The notes under the pieces: model-generated
What the model was told of the DNA's origin: nothing
Database searches by the model: none
The model's input: only the letters and a program-made list of their open reading frames with translations
Program-made: the position numbers and the translations under genes
DNA from: Patellaria atrata CBS 101060
Taxonomy: Eukaryota > Ascomycota > Dothideomycetes > Patellariales > Patellariaceae
Reading direction: 5' to 3'
NCBI GenBank assembly: GCA_010093705.1
Contig: MU006093.1
Span: forward strand, 986,849-1,050,848
DNA: 64,000 nucleotides
Part shown: piece by piece, positions 1 through 12,221 of the stretch
Numbering within the stretch: the first letter of the stretch is position 1
Layout: every line of letters starts with the position of its first letter

Positions 1-1538
1 TCATAGCATATACGATTGGTTGAGCGGTGGGATCATCAGCACATAATAGTATCCATCCGGGATTTGGTGAGGAGGATGAGTAAAAGGGTTGGGCGGCTTC
101 TGTGTCACTCCCTGTGCATTAGTTTTGCAGCGGAAGAAGTAGTCCTATCGAATTGTCTGCTTATTTAGGGAAAAAAAAAAAAGAAGTGGATGCGGAGCTT
201 TACTTGATGACTGTGTATACATCTTGTGGGTTATGTGGAACAAGCCGTGAGCGGCATTGAAGGTGCTACAGAGGTACCTACTATAGTTCTACTGCAGGGT
301 GTTTGTTGTCTAGAAGAATGGGAGATGCGAACTCTTTCTCGCTTGACTTCAAGCAAAAAACATGTTCCATATCTATATCCTGTGATCTTCCTCCGCACAT
401 CACAGTGGTCCTTTCATTAACGTTTTTAAGGTATATCAATCTGCTCGTCATATTCGCCCCTGCCGTTCTGGTTACGTGCATGAAAAGAGGAAAGAGCGAA
501 AAACGAGATGGGATGAAAGAGGATGGTGCAACTCAGCGTGTTCGTGTCGGAAAGAACTTGTGAAACGCGCCATTTGACGGATTGTTCCACGAGGGATTGA
601 GGGGTGATGATTGGTCAACGGGACTGCCACCGGTTCCAGTTCAAGCAAGCACAGACTGTGCCTTCACTCCCTTGGGCTTGAAGAGACGGCACCAGAAGGG
701 ACCAAAGACCGGCAAAGGGCAACCTGGAAGGCAAGCAAAGCAAGCAACCCTCGCTCCTTCCAAGACCCAAGGCAAGCAACTACGATCTCGCTCACCCATC
801 ACCGCTGAACAAGCCATAACCCCCCCAAGGACCCCAGCACCCCAGCGCTCACACACGAACAGATCCCCTCCCCATGTCTGCACCTGTCTCAGACTATCGA
901 AGTCTCAAAGTGTATCAACTGAACTTTCCTCCCATAACCCAGGCTACCCAGCAACCTACCGGCCCTATCTGTTAGGCGTATCCCTCTTCCCATCTCCTCT
1001 CATTTCTTCACTCTTACGCCTCTTCTCCCCCTCATAAAAAACATCAGCACTATCCCCCCAGACTCTGTCCTCCCGTGTGTCTCTCTCTTGATCAGACAAA
1101 GCCTTGCTGTGAGCCATCGTAAACCCTGAGCGCCGCACCAAGCACGCTCCTGGTTTGTCAATAATCAGCCCGATCCTCACTGCTTCAGGTGCTGAGTCCG
1201 TGCCTCATTTATCGCGTCCTGTCCCTCCGTCTCCAGCTTTCTTCCTCCTCCCACCGTCGACACCAGTCACTATTGTTTCGACGCGCACCTCTGTTAAGGA
1301 AACAGTACGCTCATTCTGCGCTATCAACCATCCTAGCGGTGTTGCACAATCGGTCAGGCAGTTCGTTCTGCTGGCTACTAACGCTCCTTTCAACGTCCAG
1401 GCGATAACTGCCTTTCCGTCTCAACTTTTCCATTCCTACGCACGATCTATACACGGAACAACTCAAGTCTCCTACGACATTCTGGGACTACCGTTTACAT
1501 AAACAGTCCACCCTGTCAGTAGAATAATATCATACATC
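1..1538. other. Intergenic / long leader, no supported gene
   Basis: No open frame here has the look of a fungal protein; the longer ones are low-complexity Pro/Ser/Arg translations of pyrimidine-rich DNA. The C/T-rich stretch from about 800 to 1500, just before the gene starting at 1539, resembles the promoter and long 5' leader of a fungal gene. An upstream ATG at 1155 opens a 115-codon frame ending at 1502, which could act as an upstream ORF. Confidence 0.4.
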
Positions 1539-2980
1539 ATGAGTACCGCTGTTGCTGCTCCACCGGTCTCCGCGCCGCTTGGTCCCCCGCCCATGGATAG
1601 TAATTCCAGAACATATGCCACTATCGCCCCCTCAACGAACCATCAAAATAAGAACGGAAGAACTGGTAGTAATCATTCTTCACCATCTTCCAGTGATAGT
1701 GTCGGGCAAAGGCAATCATCGGACGGTAAACGTTCGCCCAATTCGTAAGCTACCCCATGCTCTTTCTAGGACATTGATACCTTCCCACCCTCTCTATGAA
1801 TTGTCGGCTAATTCATTCTAGAACCAGAACTTCTCATGCACCAAAGATCATTGTGAAAAAAGAACCAACTTCACCAGAACTCCCCACTGCTCGTCACCGA
1901 CCCCGCAAGTTAGATCTATCCGGGAACATGTCCACGAGTCAAGCTACTCTTACTGCCCGACCCTCAGCCCCTCTTACAGGAAAGGAAAGTGCAGGTCTCG
2001 CTATGCACGACGTAGGCCTTGCATGCCTCTCCCCGGGCTTTCACACGCAGGACCCTACCATGCGGGAACATCTTCAACGAAGTATTGATGTGAGGGAACG
2101 TCAGAGACAAATCATCGAAGCACGCCAGAAGGGAGTTCGGATTCCTGATGAGGGTTCAGATGGACCTAGGGTTGGTGCTTCCGAAGCAAACCCCTTCAGG
2201 AACGGACTGAAGACTCCTGGAACTTCACGAAGGAAGGGTCCTCCTCCAGGTCTGTCCATCAATGCTCCGTCAGCTTCACAGTTCGCCAACGAGCGTGTCA
2301 TACAATCTGCACCCCTAAATCAATCTTTTACTGGACTTCAGCGACACCTGCAGCCACTTTCGCGCCAAGTCGTCAACCAACCTTCAAGCTTATCTCAGAC
2401 ATCTCACATACATCATGTTCCCGCTACACAGACCAGCAATCGCCTCCCACCCATCTCCGACGTATTTGCGGCTGAATCCCTTGGTGCCAGCGCTTCGAAT
2501 CACTCAATGCACCATGGTCACAGCAGTCCAGTACGCTCTTCGCACTCCAATTATCCCCCACCACTACCCTCTCCAGGGTTCCCACCTCAATCATCGCACC
2601 AACACCCACCTCCTAGCCGTCCCCGGGAGTATAAGTCAGCTGAAGAGGCAGTCCAGTCAATGTCAGGTGGTAGGGAGGACCTGTTACCCAAAATTGTCCA
2701 TTACGGAGGTCATCAACCACCCACACCTCCATCACCAATGCCAAAGTCGAGTTCGCACAATTTAACTGCAGGTCCCTCCGACCTCCATCGTAGTGGCAGT
2801 TCCAGAAGACGTGGTAGAGATGAGTATGAGAGGGACATGGGCACCCCACCGCTTGGCCGTGCAGCCGAACCGAGGAGAGGTCCATTTGGGGAAGGAAGGG
2901 ACAGCCCCGACACTCAACAGAAGAAGAAGGAAGAGTTCATCACCCTTTGTTCGAGGGCATGGGACTTGTTCCATTCGTGA
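1539..2980 (+). CDS. Disordered fungal protein of unknown function
   Basis: Two exons, 1539-1744 and 1822-2980, joined by a 77-nt intron (GTAAGC donor, TTCTAG acceptor) that keeps the frame and gives about 454 residues. The protein is low in complexity and rich in Pro, Ser and His. It carries basic patches (VKKEPTSPELP near residue 80; SSRRRGRDEY in the last quarter) that suggest nuclear location. The middle has an Arg/Glu-rich helix (REHLQRSIDVRERQRQIIEAR), and the protein ends in a short hydrophobic helix-like tail, KKEEFITLCSRAWDLFHS, which looks like the conserved part. No enzymatic domain or membrane segment is visible. I do not recognise a named family. The start is the first ATG after the pyrimidine-rich leader. 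Confidence is good for the gene and nil for its function. Confidence 0.7.
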
Positions 2981-3774
2981 CACTTATATTACTATTACCC
3001 GACGTCTTCCAACGTTGTTGATATTTTTGGAGTTTCAGGTTGTTTGGGCGGCTATTTCAAACGTCTACTCGTCTTTATCGTTTCGCGGATTTAACGCTCT
3101 TATATCCCTAAAGATCACATTGAAGATTTACAATTTCTTGCTCTCGCTTTATATCAATCTCGATTTATCTTCTATCTTCTTTTCTTCATTCGTATTGTCT
3201 AAAAAGCTGGACTAATAGGGCGGTTCGATGCACGATATGGATGGGAATGGGCGCACGAGCACAATGATGTTTGATGTGTACCGGTCTATAACCCTATCGT
3301 CTTTTATTCCTATCATTCACAATTTAACCTTGTACGGCTGGGGCTTGGGGCCTGTTGGTGGTACCGGCGTTGAATAATGTTGTGGTGTTTCTCAGGTCGG
3401 CATTCGCTGTTTTCTCAGCGCAATTATGAGGTGGAAGGAAATTCACACCAAGGTGTACGAGGGGTGAGCCCTCCAGTAGATAGATTACGCTTAAGCGGCT
3501 GGGAAGAATTGAGAAATGTTTTGAATTGAGTTCTCAGTTCTTATCTTGAGTTGATGTCGTATCTGAGTTCATGATCGCCCTTTCCGCGATTTAGTTCCAT
3601 CTCCAGTATCTGCCATCGTATGATCTGAGCACCATCTCCACAGATCCACAAGGCGAAATTCATGCTCTAAATAAAGCACCATTGAGGTTACGCCATCTTC
3701 CGATGCTGAAAGCTTATATCCCCACAGTACCCCTATCCCAACCCAGTTTCAGATACATATCTTACCATCCCATT
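2981..3774. other. Intergenic between convergent genes
   Basis: The 3' ends of the 1539-2980 gene and of the LOG-family gene on the other strand face each other here. The DNA is T-rich with no protein-like frame; it probably holds both 3' UTRs. Confidence 0.5.
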
Positions 3775-4485
3775 CTACTGCTCATCCCACTGTAAACCCG
3801 TATACCGCCCATCACTAACCCTATACTCCCTCAACGCACTTACACACTCCTCCGCGCTCAACGCCTCGACCAGAATGCCCCCATTACTCGGCGAGATGAA
3901 CCCGCCACTTACCGCCGTGCGCACCCACTCCAACAAGCCCCCCCAGAAGCCCTCAACATTGAACACGACAACCCCCATCCCATGTATGCCCAGCTGGTTC
4001 CAAGTCGTGATCTCCATCAGCTCCTCCAGGGTGCCGTAACCGCCAGACAAAGCGATGAAGCCGCCGCCGGGCCCGCCCTCGATGACGGCTTTGGCCATCA
4101 GCGCCTTGCGCGTGTGCATGTCTTTCACGATTGTCGTCCGCCCGAACGTCGCCTCGTCTATCCCGTTTTGCTCTCGCTTTTGCAGCGCCGATGGGATGAT
4201 GCCGCGTACGCTGTCGGGCCCGCTGAGGGAGACGAGGGTCCGAGCTACTTCGCCCATCATGCCGACGGTGCCGCCGCCGTAGACGAGGGTGATGTTCGCT
4301 TTGTGGAAGGCATGGGCGAGGGCGCGGGCGGCTTCGAGGTGGACGGGTGAGGTGCCCGGGGAGGAGCCGCAGCTGGAGGGGGGTTAGTGGGAGAGGGATG
4401 GAGGAAGGTGGGGAGCTTACAAGACGCAGACGACGGGACCTTTCTTGGCTGTTTCTTCGGTTGAGCTGGGGGTTGTAGAGGTCAT
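3775..4485 (-). CDS. LOG-family nucleoside 5'-monophosphate phosphoribohydrolase
   Basis: Two exons on the minus strand, 4485-4421 and 4372-3775, with a 48-nt intron; 220 residues, the usual size. The N-terminal half reads VCVFCGSSPG and then VYGGGTVGMMG, the Rossmann nucleotide-binding signature. The C-terminal half has SGGYGTLEELMEITTWNQL, the LOG motif (family form PGGxGTxxE) with Ser for Pro. Plant and bacterial LOG enzymes release cytokinin bases from riboside monophosphates. In fungi the physiological substrate is usually unproven, and older annotation often calls the family lysine decarboxylase-like, which is misleading. A second in-frame ATG at 4503 would add six residues. The gene is divergent from the CLPTM1 gene. 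Confidence 0.88.
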
Positions 4486-4943
4486 GTTGAGTATGGATGA
4501 CATCCTATATGTGGTGGTTCTGGTTGGGGTATATAAGGTCGTTGCAAGAGTGGGATAGTGGTGGGATGTGGAGCTGGATAAGACCGCGGAGAAGATGGTG
4601 CAGCTTAGGGAGTAACCTTATAGCAGAGAGATTTAGGAGAGTTGAAAGTCTAGCGGATACTGTAGGTAACCGCCTGACCACATTATGTATTCGAGTATGA
4701 CGGCCATTATCAACTGTGACTCGACTTGCATGCGTCGATGCATCATCGTTGTTGTACACAAAAACAATGCCAAGTGAATCCTCCGTCCAACATCTCGCCG
4801 AGAAAAGAGAAGAAACCATTAGATAGTCTGACACTTAGCTGTACAAGGAAAAGTAGCTCCCGGATTTCTGACGGGAAACTTTTTCAGAGTACTCCCACCA
4901 CCCGCAGTATATTTCTAGAATCGATACTGCGAGTGTCTACACC
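4486..4943. promoter_or_regulatory. Divergent promoter, LOG / CLPTM1
   Basis: A gap of about 450 bp separates the divergent start codons of the LOG-family gene (minus) and the CLPTM1 gene (plus), so both promoters must lie in or near it. No specific site is claimed. Confidence 0.5.
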
Positions 4944-6980
4944 ATGCCTGAGCAACAACAGCCCCAGGAGGAGCAAGCCTGGAGCTCCGGCGTAAGTTAT
5001 CAGACCGCCAATTTGACTCACAATTGATAGCGAGCTATCTACTAACTATGCATACAGTTCTTCAGGACCGCACTCCAGAGCGTAGGTATCTTCTTGCTCA
5101 TCCAATTTGCCTCGAAGCAATTTTTCGGAGCTCCACAGAAACCCGCTCACGCAAACGTCCCTGGTGCTCCAGCGGCGGTAGTCGGGAAGAGCGGTCCTAT
5201 TCCAGCTTTCTCTGCGAGACCGTCCAAGTTGAACGATGGAGCTCTTTATTCCGGTATACCGAATGACATCGCGCCGATATGGCCGCTCGACTCGCCGATC
5301 GACGTTAGCTTGTATATTTCGACCTCGGTGATCATGCCATCGTTGGCGAAGTTGCCGGCGGACTCGAAGGTACTGGAGGAGAAGAACTTCAAGATGGGAA
5401 ATCATTCTGATTATAGGGTGGTTGAGAAGGAGATCAGGGTACCAAAGGAAGTTCAGAATAATGGAACACTGTTTGGGCATTATTACGTTGGCCTCACGGG
5501 AGCTACGCTGGATCCTTTGAGTCCTGTGTACGATGCGTCCAGAGCATACCACTTCGTTCGGCCTATCACGCAATATCTTCCCAAGAAGAAGAAGGCGAAG
5601 AAGCATAACCTCCTCTCTGGACCGGAAGCGGAAGAAGAGGAGGAAGTGATAACAGGTTTCGGAAACTACTACCACCCCAACTTCACTATATCCATGATCC
5701 CAGACTCCGGCGTTTTGAACTACCTTCAAGTTGCGCCAGCTGTTCGTCAGTTCGTTCAGCTCGAACCATCTGGCGCGAGAGATGCTTCGGGTAGGAACGC
5801 ATGGTACTACCCGATCCTCTATGTGAACACCTTCTGGCAGCTCAAGGACCATATGACCGAGCTCAACCGTACCGTCGAAACCCTCCCGATCAAAGTCGAC
5901 CTCAAGAACCTGCGCAACTGGCAATTCACTCTGATGTCCTCGATTGACGAGGGGGCCAAAGAAAACGCGCGTCGGGCCGCTCGCGGTGAAGCCGGGGTTA
6001 GCGGCGGTGACGGGTCTGAAATCGAGATGTTCAAGAGTATTCTGATTGACAGTAACATGTACCTCCTTGCTACTACGGCGGTTGTCAGTGTGCTCCACAT
6101 GATCTTCGAAATGCTCGCCTTCAAAAACGACGTCTCGCACTGGCGTAAGAAGAAAGATAACGTGGGCACCTCCCTACGCACGATCCTAGCGAACGTCTTC
6201 ATGCAGAGCGTCATCTTCCTCTACCTCCTCGACAACAACGAGAACACCTCGTGGATGATCCTGTTCGGGCAGGGTACCGGCATTGCCATCGAAGCTTGGA
6301 AAATCACCAAAACAGTCGACGTACGGATCAGACAGAATCCACCGGGCAGCTTGCTCCCTTATTCCATCAGGTTTGAAGACAAACATAAACTGTCTGATAC
6401 TGAGAAGAAAACACAAGAATACGACGAGATCGCGTTCAAATACCTCTACATCGTCGCCGTGCCCCTGCTCCTCGCCTACGCCATCTACTCCCTGCTCTAC
6501 GAGTCCCACAAGTCCTGGTACTCGTTCGTCATCGCCACCCTGGTCGGCTCCGTCTACGCCTACGGCTTCCTCATGATGGTCCCCTCCCTCTACATCAACT
6601 ACAGACTTAAGAGCGTAGCGCACATGCCAGCGAAGGCGATGACGTATAAGTTCCTCAACACCTTCATCGACGATCTCTTCGCCTTCACGATCAAGATGCC
6701 CACACTGCACAGACTGGCGACGTTGAGGGACGACGTCATCTTTTTCGTGTATTTGTATCAGAGCTATAAGTATAAGGTTGATTACTCCAGGGTCAATGAG
6801 TTCGGGCAGGGAGGCGACGATGAGGAGATGGAGGAGAAGGTGGCGAATAAACCGCTTACCAGCCCGGCGGGTGGGGATGCGGGTGTTAAGGAGGGGGAGA
6901 AGGTTATTAAGGAGGCGAAGGAGGCGGTGCAGGCGTCTGGGAAGGGGATGAAGGGGGAGGCGAAGAAGAGGAGAGGATAG
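4944..6980 (+). CDS. CLPTM1-family multi-pass membrane protein
   Basis: Exon 1 (4944-4991) codes MPEQQQPQEEQAWSSG. A 66-nt intron ends at CATACAG, and exon 2 (5058-6980) opens with FFRTALQSVGIFLLIQFASK, the first membrane segment of the family; 656 residues. A long lumenal-type region follows (for example VEKEIRVPKEVQNNGTLFGHYYV). The C-terminal third has several hydrophobic helices around NMYLLATTAVVSVLHMIFEM, TILANVFMQSVIFLYLL, YLYIVAVPLLLAYAIYSLLY and FVIATLVGSVYAYGFLMMV. CLPTM1 and its relatives are ER or Golgi membrane proteins linked in animals to receptor trafficking and lipid scrambling; the fungal role is not established. The tail is Lys/Glu-rich and charged. Confidence 0.93.
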
Positions 6981-8031
6981 GGACTTGTGAGGCATGGCTG
7001 GTGCGGACATATGAGCATGATGTACATCAGCCGTGGGAGGGATATGGATATGCTGGAGGAGGTAATGTGTATATGCTTTTTATGTTGATATAGTAGGAAG
7101 ATAGTAGAGATATTGCTACGAGGCATGCATGCATATAGATTGTTCCCTTCGATTGTGTACAGTAACTCCCGACAGCAAAAAACAATCCAGTTCAATATCA
7201 CGTAGCCCTCTGCTCTGTCCTCTTCCCTAGAGTGTCGGGATAATTTTTGCAGGTATAGAAACGGTGAGCACGCACCATACGCGAGGCAGAAACGATGCAG
7301 ACCAATCCTACAACCAAATAACCGCAAAGACGAACACAGAGGGCCATATATGATTACAGGGACTCTTAAGAGGTTGGACAGGTCCCCGAGGACGGAAATA
7401 TGGCGTCTGAGAACACAGTGAAGGAGAGAGTAGATATTGGCCTACCACATTAAAAGGTGTTAAAGGTAAGGCAAGGATGATATCAGCCATAAAGGAAGGG
7501 GGGATTAGAATATGGGAATATCGATATAATTCGTTAAGCGTCCTACACGGGTGTACTGACAGTCCGCGGGTATCAGAAGGCCGTAAGAGGGAAGGCCATT
7601 GGGTGTGAACGGCAAGGGACATCGTTCTTCTCATGCGACGGGCACGGTGGGTCTGAAGTACATATTGAAGAGGCTGGATAGGGTAAACGAGGGGATAGGA
7701 AAGCCTAGGATCATTTTGGATCTCCGAACACTTTTCTAGACCCGATCCAATGCGTGTCTCTCAGTTTATCTCAGAGGAAAAATGAAATAGGTATGAAAAG
7801 AAGCAGTAGGGACAAGTAGTAGTATTTTAGTATTCAAAATACCCACTCGCTATAGCTCTGATCTATTACAGAATATTGGTGTTTGCTGGTTATAAAGACC
7901 ACCAGTCCAGAAAGGGAAAGATGGATATTTTACAGCAAAGTCTACCCAAACATTGGGCGTCCCACGCGCATGTTATGATGCCCTGAAAGAAGAAAGAGAG
8001 TATACCTTAAGAGAAGATAGTCCCAACGTCT
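6981..8031. other. Intergenic between convergent genes
   Basis: About 1 kb between the 3' ends of the CLPTM1 gene and the Yhm2 gene. Frames here are short and not protein-like. Nothing beyond 3' UTR sequence is supported. Confidence 0.5.
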
Positions 8032-9415
8032 CTAATGCTTCGCAGTGACCTTGTCGCCAGTAAGTTTTTCGACAGCCTCTTTGGCACTGTAAGAAAGTTA
8101 GTAAACAGATACTCTGGAGATCTCTAAGTGGTCTTTCCATCCTTCCTCTCAATCTCGAAATGAAAGAGATGGATATCTTAGGAAAAAGTAGGACTTACAC
8201 GTCACCTAAAGCAACCATACAAATCGTTTGCCAAACGCCCAATCCTATCCTGGGGGTAACGCCTCTGTACAATCCCTTCAGTCCATTCTGCGAATAAATA
8301 TACTTGAACGCCTTTCCGACCGTCATATTCTTAGGGCGATTCGGATCTTCCGTCTTACTCTGCATCTCGACGCGAACAACCTCGATTGGTTGATTCCATG
8401 CGCTGAGGCCACCACCAAGCGCAGATGCCGTGATTTTCTCCCAGACCGAGAGCTTCTCGCCGTGCTCCTTCCCTGTGACACGACGAATTCCGGTTTCGGC
8501 AATGCGAGAGAGACCGAAGCGAGAACCCCAGTTGGTGACCTGGCGCATAGCGACGGCGTTAACGCCCCTGTTGATACCGCGGATTCCCTCGGCGCGGTAG
8601 ATGTTCATGAAGGTCTCCATTGTTCCGGGAGGCTTCATGCCGGCCGCAGCAACCTTGTGCTTCGTGATCTCGACCGTCTTCATGCAAGTGCAAAAGCCCA
8701 TAGTTGCGTAGGCTTGGGCGAGACCGCCGACCATACCACCGGTGATACCGCCAACGAAGTTGTTGGCGCCAAAGCTGCGGGCGTAGTATTCGGCTTCTGA
8801 GGCTACGAAGAGAAGAACAGCCCCTTTTGTGGACGCTTCAATCCAGGCCTGGAAGTGGGGTTAGAGGGGGTTGAGGAGTTGGGGGAGGTTACTGACCCAG
8901 GGAATGAGACCTTGGTAGACTGTAGAGTAGATGTGTCAGAAGCTGTTTGTGAGGAATAGAGCCGCTGAGAGCAATTGGATGAGACTTACATCCCATAAAA
9001 CGACCGCGACTCCAAATGCGTGAAATGGCGCCTGGCATGCCGTCCTTTCGGTTGGCAGCCATGGTGGTCTTGATAACCTCCAACGGCTGTGAGACCATTT
9101 GAGTCAGCTTATCTTCCGTAACGATAAAGATATCTCTTCGAGATTATTGCATACCTGCCCCAACGTCGTCACCCTATAGCAAGAATGTCAGCTTCACACA
9201 ACTTATTGGCTATGGTTTGCGCTGAGATAGTACTTACTCAAACATGTTCAAGCCCGCACCAACTGACCCACAAATAAATATCAGCTTTCAACACCTTTCC
9301 ATTATAGTTGTGATCCCTTTTGGTACTCACGCAGCAAGTTGCTAAACTTGATCGGCTTCTTCTCGAGCTTCTGCGGCAGCACGGGGGCCACACCTGTTGT
9401 TGATGCTGCGGACAT
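8032..9415 (-). CDS. YHM2: Mitochondrial citrate/2-oxoglutarate carrier Yhm2
   Basis: Seven exons on the minus strand: 9415-9331, 9262-9238, 9173-9155, 9086-8990, 8919-8897, 8848-8199 and 8086-8032. Two of them are micro-exons of 19 and 23 nt. The spliced frame is continuous, 317 residues, close to the yeast protein. It matches Yhm2 through its length: FSNLLLGAGLNMFEVTTLGQ, PLEVIKTTMAANR, FYQGLIPWAWIEASTKGAV, YATMGFCTCMKTVEITKHK, RGINRGVNAVAMRQVTNWG, GLYRGVTPRIGLGVWQT, ending TAKH. Yhm2 is a mitochondrial carrier family protein of the inner membrane that exchanges citrate for 2-oxoglutarate and feeds a citrate/oxoglutarate NADPH shuttle; it was also reported to bind mtDNA. It sits 1.15 kb downstream of citrate synthase on the same strand. 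Confidence 0.96.
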
Positions 9416-10563
9416 GATGGGGTTTCGTTCGCTGGAAAGGGGCCTGACCAAGGCAAGAGGGCGCTTCTTCGCAAATGAAGGCGTATGAGATTAGGAAGAA
9501 AGAGAGAGAAGAGGGAACAAGGCCCTGTTTATGATTGTAGAGTTATGGGTAAAGTGACGATGCTGGTAAGGTCTGGGATATGGCTCAGCGTAGAACTAAA
9601 AGAAATGGTTGGATAAGCTTGGACCTGTACCTAGTTTCTAGTTCTTAAGCTCAATACAACCGGCTTATCAGATGTCAAAAGAATAGTACAAGTAACTGAT
9701 TGATACTCTGAAATGTGAAAATTTCAAAAAGAGAATTCAAGTTCACGATAAGGTAGAGACATCAAAATATAACGAACGATACTTAGGGAACTGTCCCTTC
9801 CAAAAATCCCTTTTGGGCAGGAGATACTCTTGGGCGGTGGGCAATCGCTCTTTCTCCCGTGCACAAGCCCACAGGCACAACGGGAAAGCACAAACCCTCA
9901 CAACCCTTACCCAGGAAAGGACCCCTTGAACCTTGGTCTCCCAAAAGTTTCAACTTTTTTGTGTTTGTTGAACGGCTCCAACGGGCGACGGCTCCCCATA
10001 ACTTCGCACTGCTCCACCACCGGCTTGACCCCTAGCTCAACAAGAAGTTAAGAACAGCCATGTTCCCTTTTAGGATGCATACCTAGCCTTTAATCCCGTA
10101 TCGACTGCGGCCACTACTGCTGTAGAACTACAATAATAGAATTATCCGAGATGCATCGTTGCTGTCATCGTACTTTTGCCTACCCGTATTGGCTCGGGCC
10201 GATTATCGGGTTGCGATTGTCGGACGGCGACGATTAGGTCAAGCTTTAATTAGAGAATAACCATATTGCATCATAAGAGTGTACTTTTTGGAATTGTAAT
10301 CGAATCTGTTTGCTTCCCACATCACTGCTCCCGAATTCGCCCGTAAACGAACTCGATGATAACTCATAGTACACATTCTGCATAATACCACTTAAACAAA
10401 TGGGTAAAGAGAGCAGAAGATTTGCAACAGACAGACCGCCTAACGCTCACTTCTCCCAACTTCCAACTCAATTCCCAGCCTAAATGTACATCGGAGTCTG
10501 CGCTCCCCTCCGCTCACTCGACGTCATCTAATTCGTTTTGTCTAGTTAGGTTGTTGGTATCAA
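9416..10563. other. Intergenic between citrate synthase and YHM2
   Basis: This is the 3' flank of citrate synthase and the promoter region of YHM2, both on the minus strand. Short Pro/Ser frames here do not look like genes. No motif is claimed. Confidence 0.5.
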
Positions 10564-12221
10564 TTACAAAGTGACACCGACGAGCTTGGCGTAAGCTTCA
10601 GTGCTGAATGACTTGGGTCTCTCGATAGGAGCTCCAACGGCGCGGTCGATGATGAGTTGAGGAAGAACACCGAGAGCGCGGGAGACACCGAAGAGGACGG
10701 TATAGTAGTTTTGTTCTGTGAGACCGTAGTATTGGAGGAGGACACCAGAGTGCTATCATAAAGTTAGTCGGCAGCAAGGTGAAGATAAAATACATATCAC
10801 TTACAGCATCAACGTTGGGGTATGGGTTCTTGGTCTTTCCGTGCTCAGTAAGGACTCCTGGCGCGATCTTGTAGACCTGGCTAACGAGTTTGAACATCGG
10901 GTCATCAGGAAGCTTACGCTGCGCAAACTCGCGTTGCGAGACGTAGCGAGGATCAGTCTTCCTGAGCACTGCGTGACCGTAACCTGGGACAACCTGACCG
11001 GCCTTGAGGGTCGACCAGAGATAGTCCTTGATAGCTTGGTCGCTCAGATCGTTACCAATGGCCTTCTTCATCTTCTGCAGCCAGACGAGCACCTCTTGGT
11101 TGGCCCTGTTGCTGGTCAGTATAACCCCTAGAAATTCGTTAGGAATTACTCACAATCCGTGTAGAGGTCCAGCAAGACCGTTGAGACCGGCAGCCAAGGA
11201 CAGATATGGAGAACTCAAAGCACTACCGACAAGGTGGGTTGTGTGTGCGCTAACATTTCCACCTTCGTGATCAGTGTGGATTGTAAGGTACAATCTCATC
11301 AATTCAACGAAGTCATTGTTCTCAGAGAAACCAAGTTGGTTGGCCAAATTCCAGGAGTAGTCCTTGTCCTTTTCAACAGCCGGAACTTTGCCATCCTTAT
11401 ATATGTTGCGGTAGACTCTGGCAGCAATCGTTGGAAGCTTGGCAATCAAATCCATAGAATCCTCAAAAGTATATTGCCAGTAGTCCTTCTTGTTGATACC
11501 CTTAGCATACGCCTTGGCGAAAGAAGATTCATGCTCGAGTGCGGTGACCGCTAGAGAGAATTGAGCCATAGGGTGCAAGTCATTCGGGCAGCGGTCAATA
11601 AGCTCCTCAACGAACTTGGGAACATCGGAACGGGCAGCCCATTCAGCAGAAAGATCACGGACTTGTTGTTCCGATGGGACTTCACCAGTGAGAAGCAACC
11701 AGAAGAGGCCTTCTGGCAAAGGCTCCTCACCTCCGGGAGCCTTGGGTAATAGCTTCTGGCACTCTGGGATGGTCTTTCCGCGGAATCGAATACCTTCTTC
11801 AGAATCCAGAACGGATCCTTCCCATACTAATGACTTGATGCCACGAGCACCACCATAGACTTGGTCAAGAGTGACCTCGCCGACGACTTTGCTACCAGCC
11901 TCCCTATTATTGACCACATCGTCAGTCGTATGCTAGGCGGAGTACTAATTTTTTTTTATCTCTTACTTTCTGAGCTTCTTAATCTTTTCGATCTCACCGG
12001 GAAGCTTTGCAGCAAAGGTCTCTTTCAATGACTAGAAATGTAAATATTAGAAAGAGTTCGCCTTGTTGTTTGATACGGTTGCATTGCGTCGTGCTTACAG
12101 TTGTCTTTCCCGAAGAATAGCTCCGCAGCCCATTGAACGCCGCAGTTCTTAATGGTGAAGCCTTCGAGGCATTGAGAGAGGTGCGAAGGGCAGCAGAGCT
12201 AACCCTTAATGATGTAGCCAT
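10564..12221 (-). CDS. CIT1: Citrate synthase, mitochondrial
   Basis: Five exons on the minus strand: 12221-12099, 12031-11967, 11903-11154, 11105-10805 and 10752-10564; 475 residues, as expected. The N-terminus ([20 protein letters not shown], ending near GLRSYSS) is Arg/Ser-rich without acidic residues, a matrix-targeting presequence. There is no C-terminal peroxisomal SKL, so this is the mitochondrial form. Family hallmarks are [33 protein letters not shown], the His-bearing [18 protein letters not shown] with [11 protein letters not shown], and the catalytic-region [16 protein letters not shown]. The end reads [19 protein letters not shown]. It condenses acetyl-CoA with oxaloacetate, the entry step of the TCA cycle. 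Its product is the substrate of the Yhm2 carrier encoded next to it. Confidence 0.97.

Noticed and set aside
582-1037. 151-codon plus-strand frame
   Set aside because: Composition follows the local C-rich DNA, a competing antisense frame overlaps it, and no protein motif is visible.
5046-6140. 364-codon minus-strand frame
   Set aside because: Antisense shadow of the well-supported CLPTM1 gene; its translation is charged and structureless.
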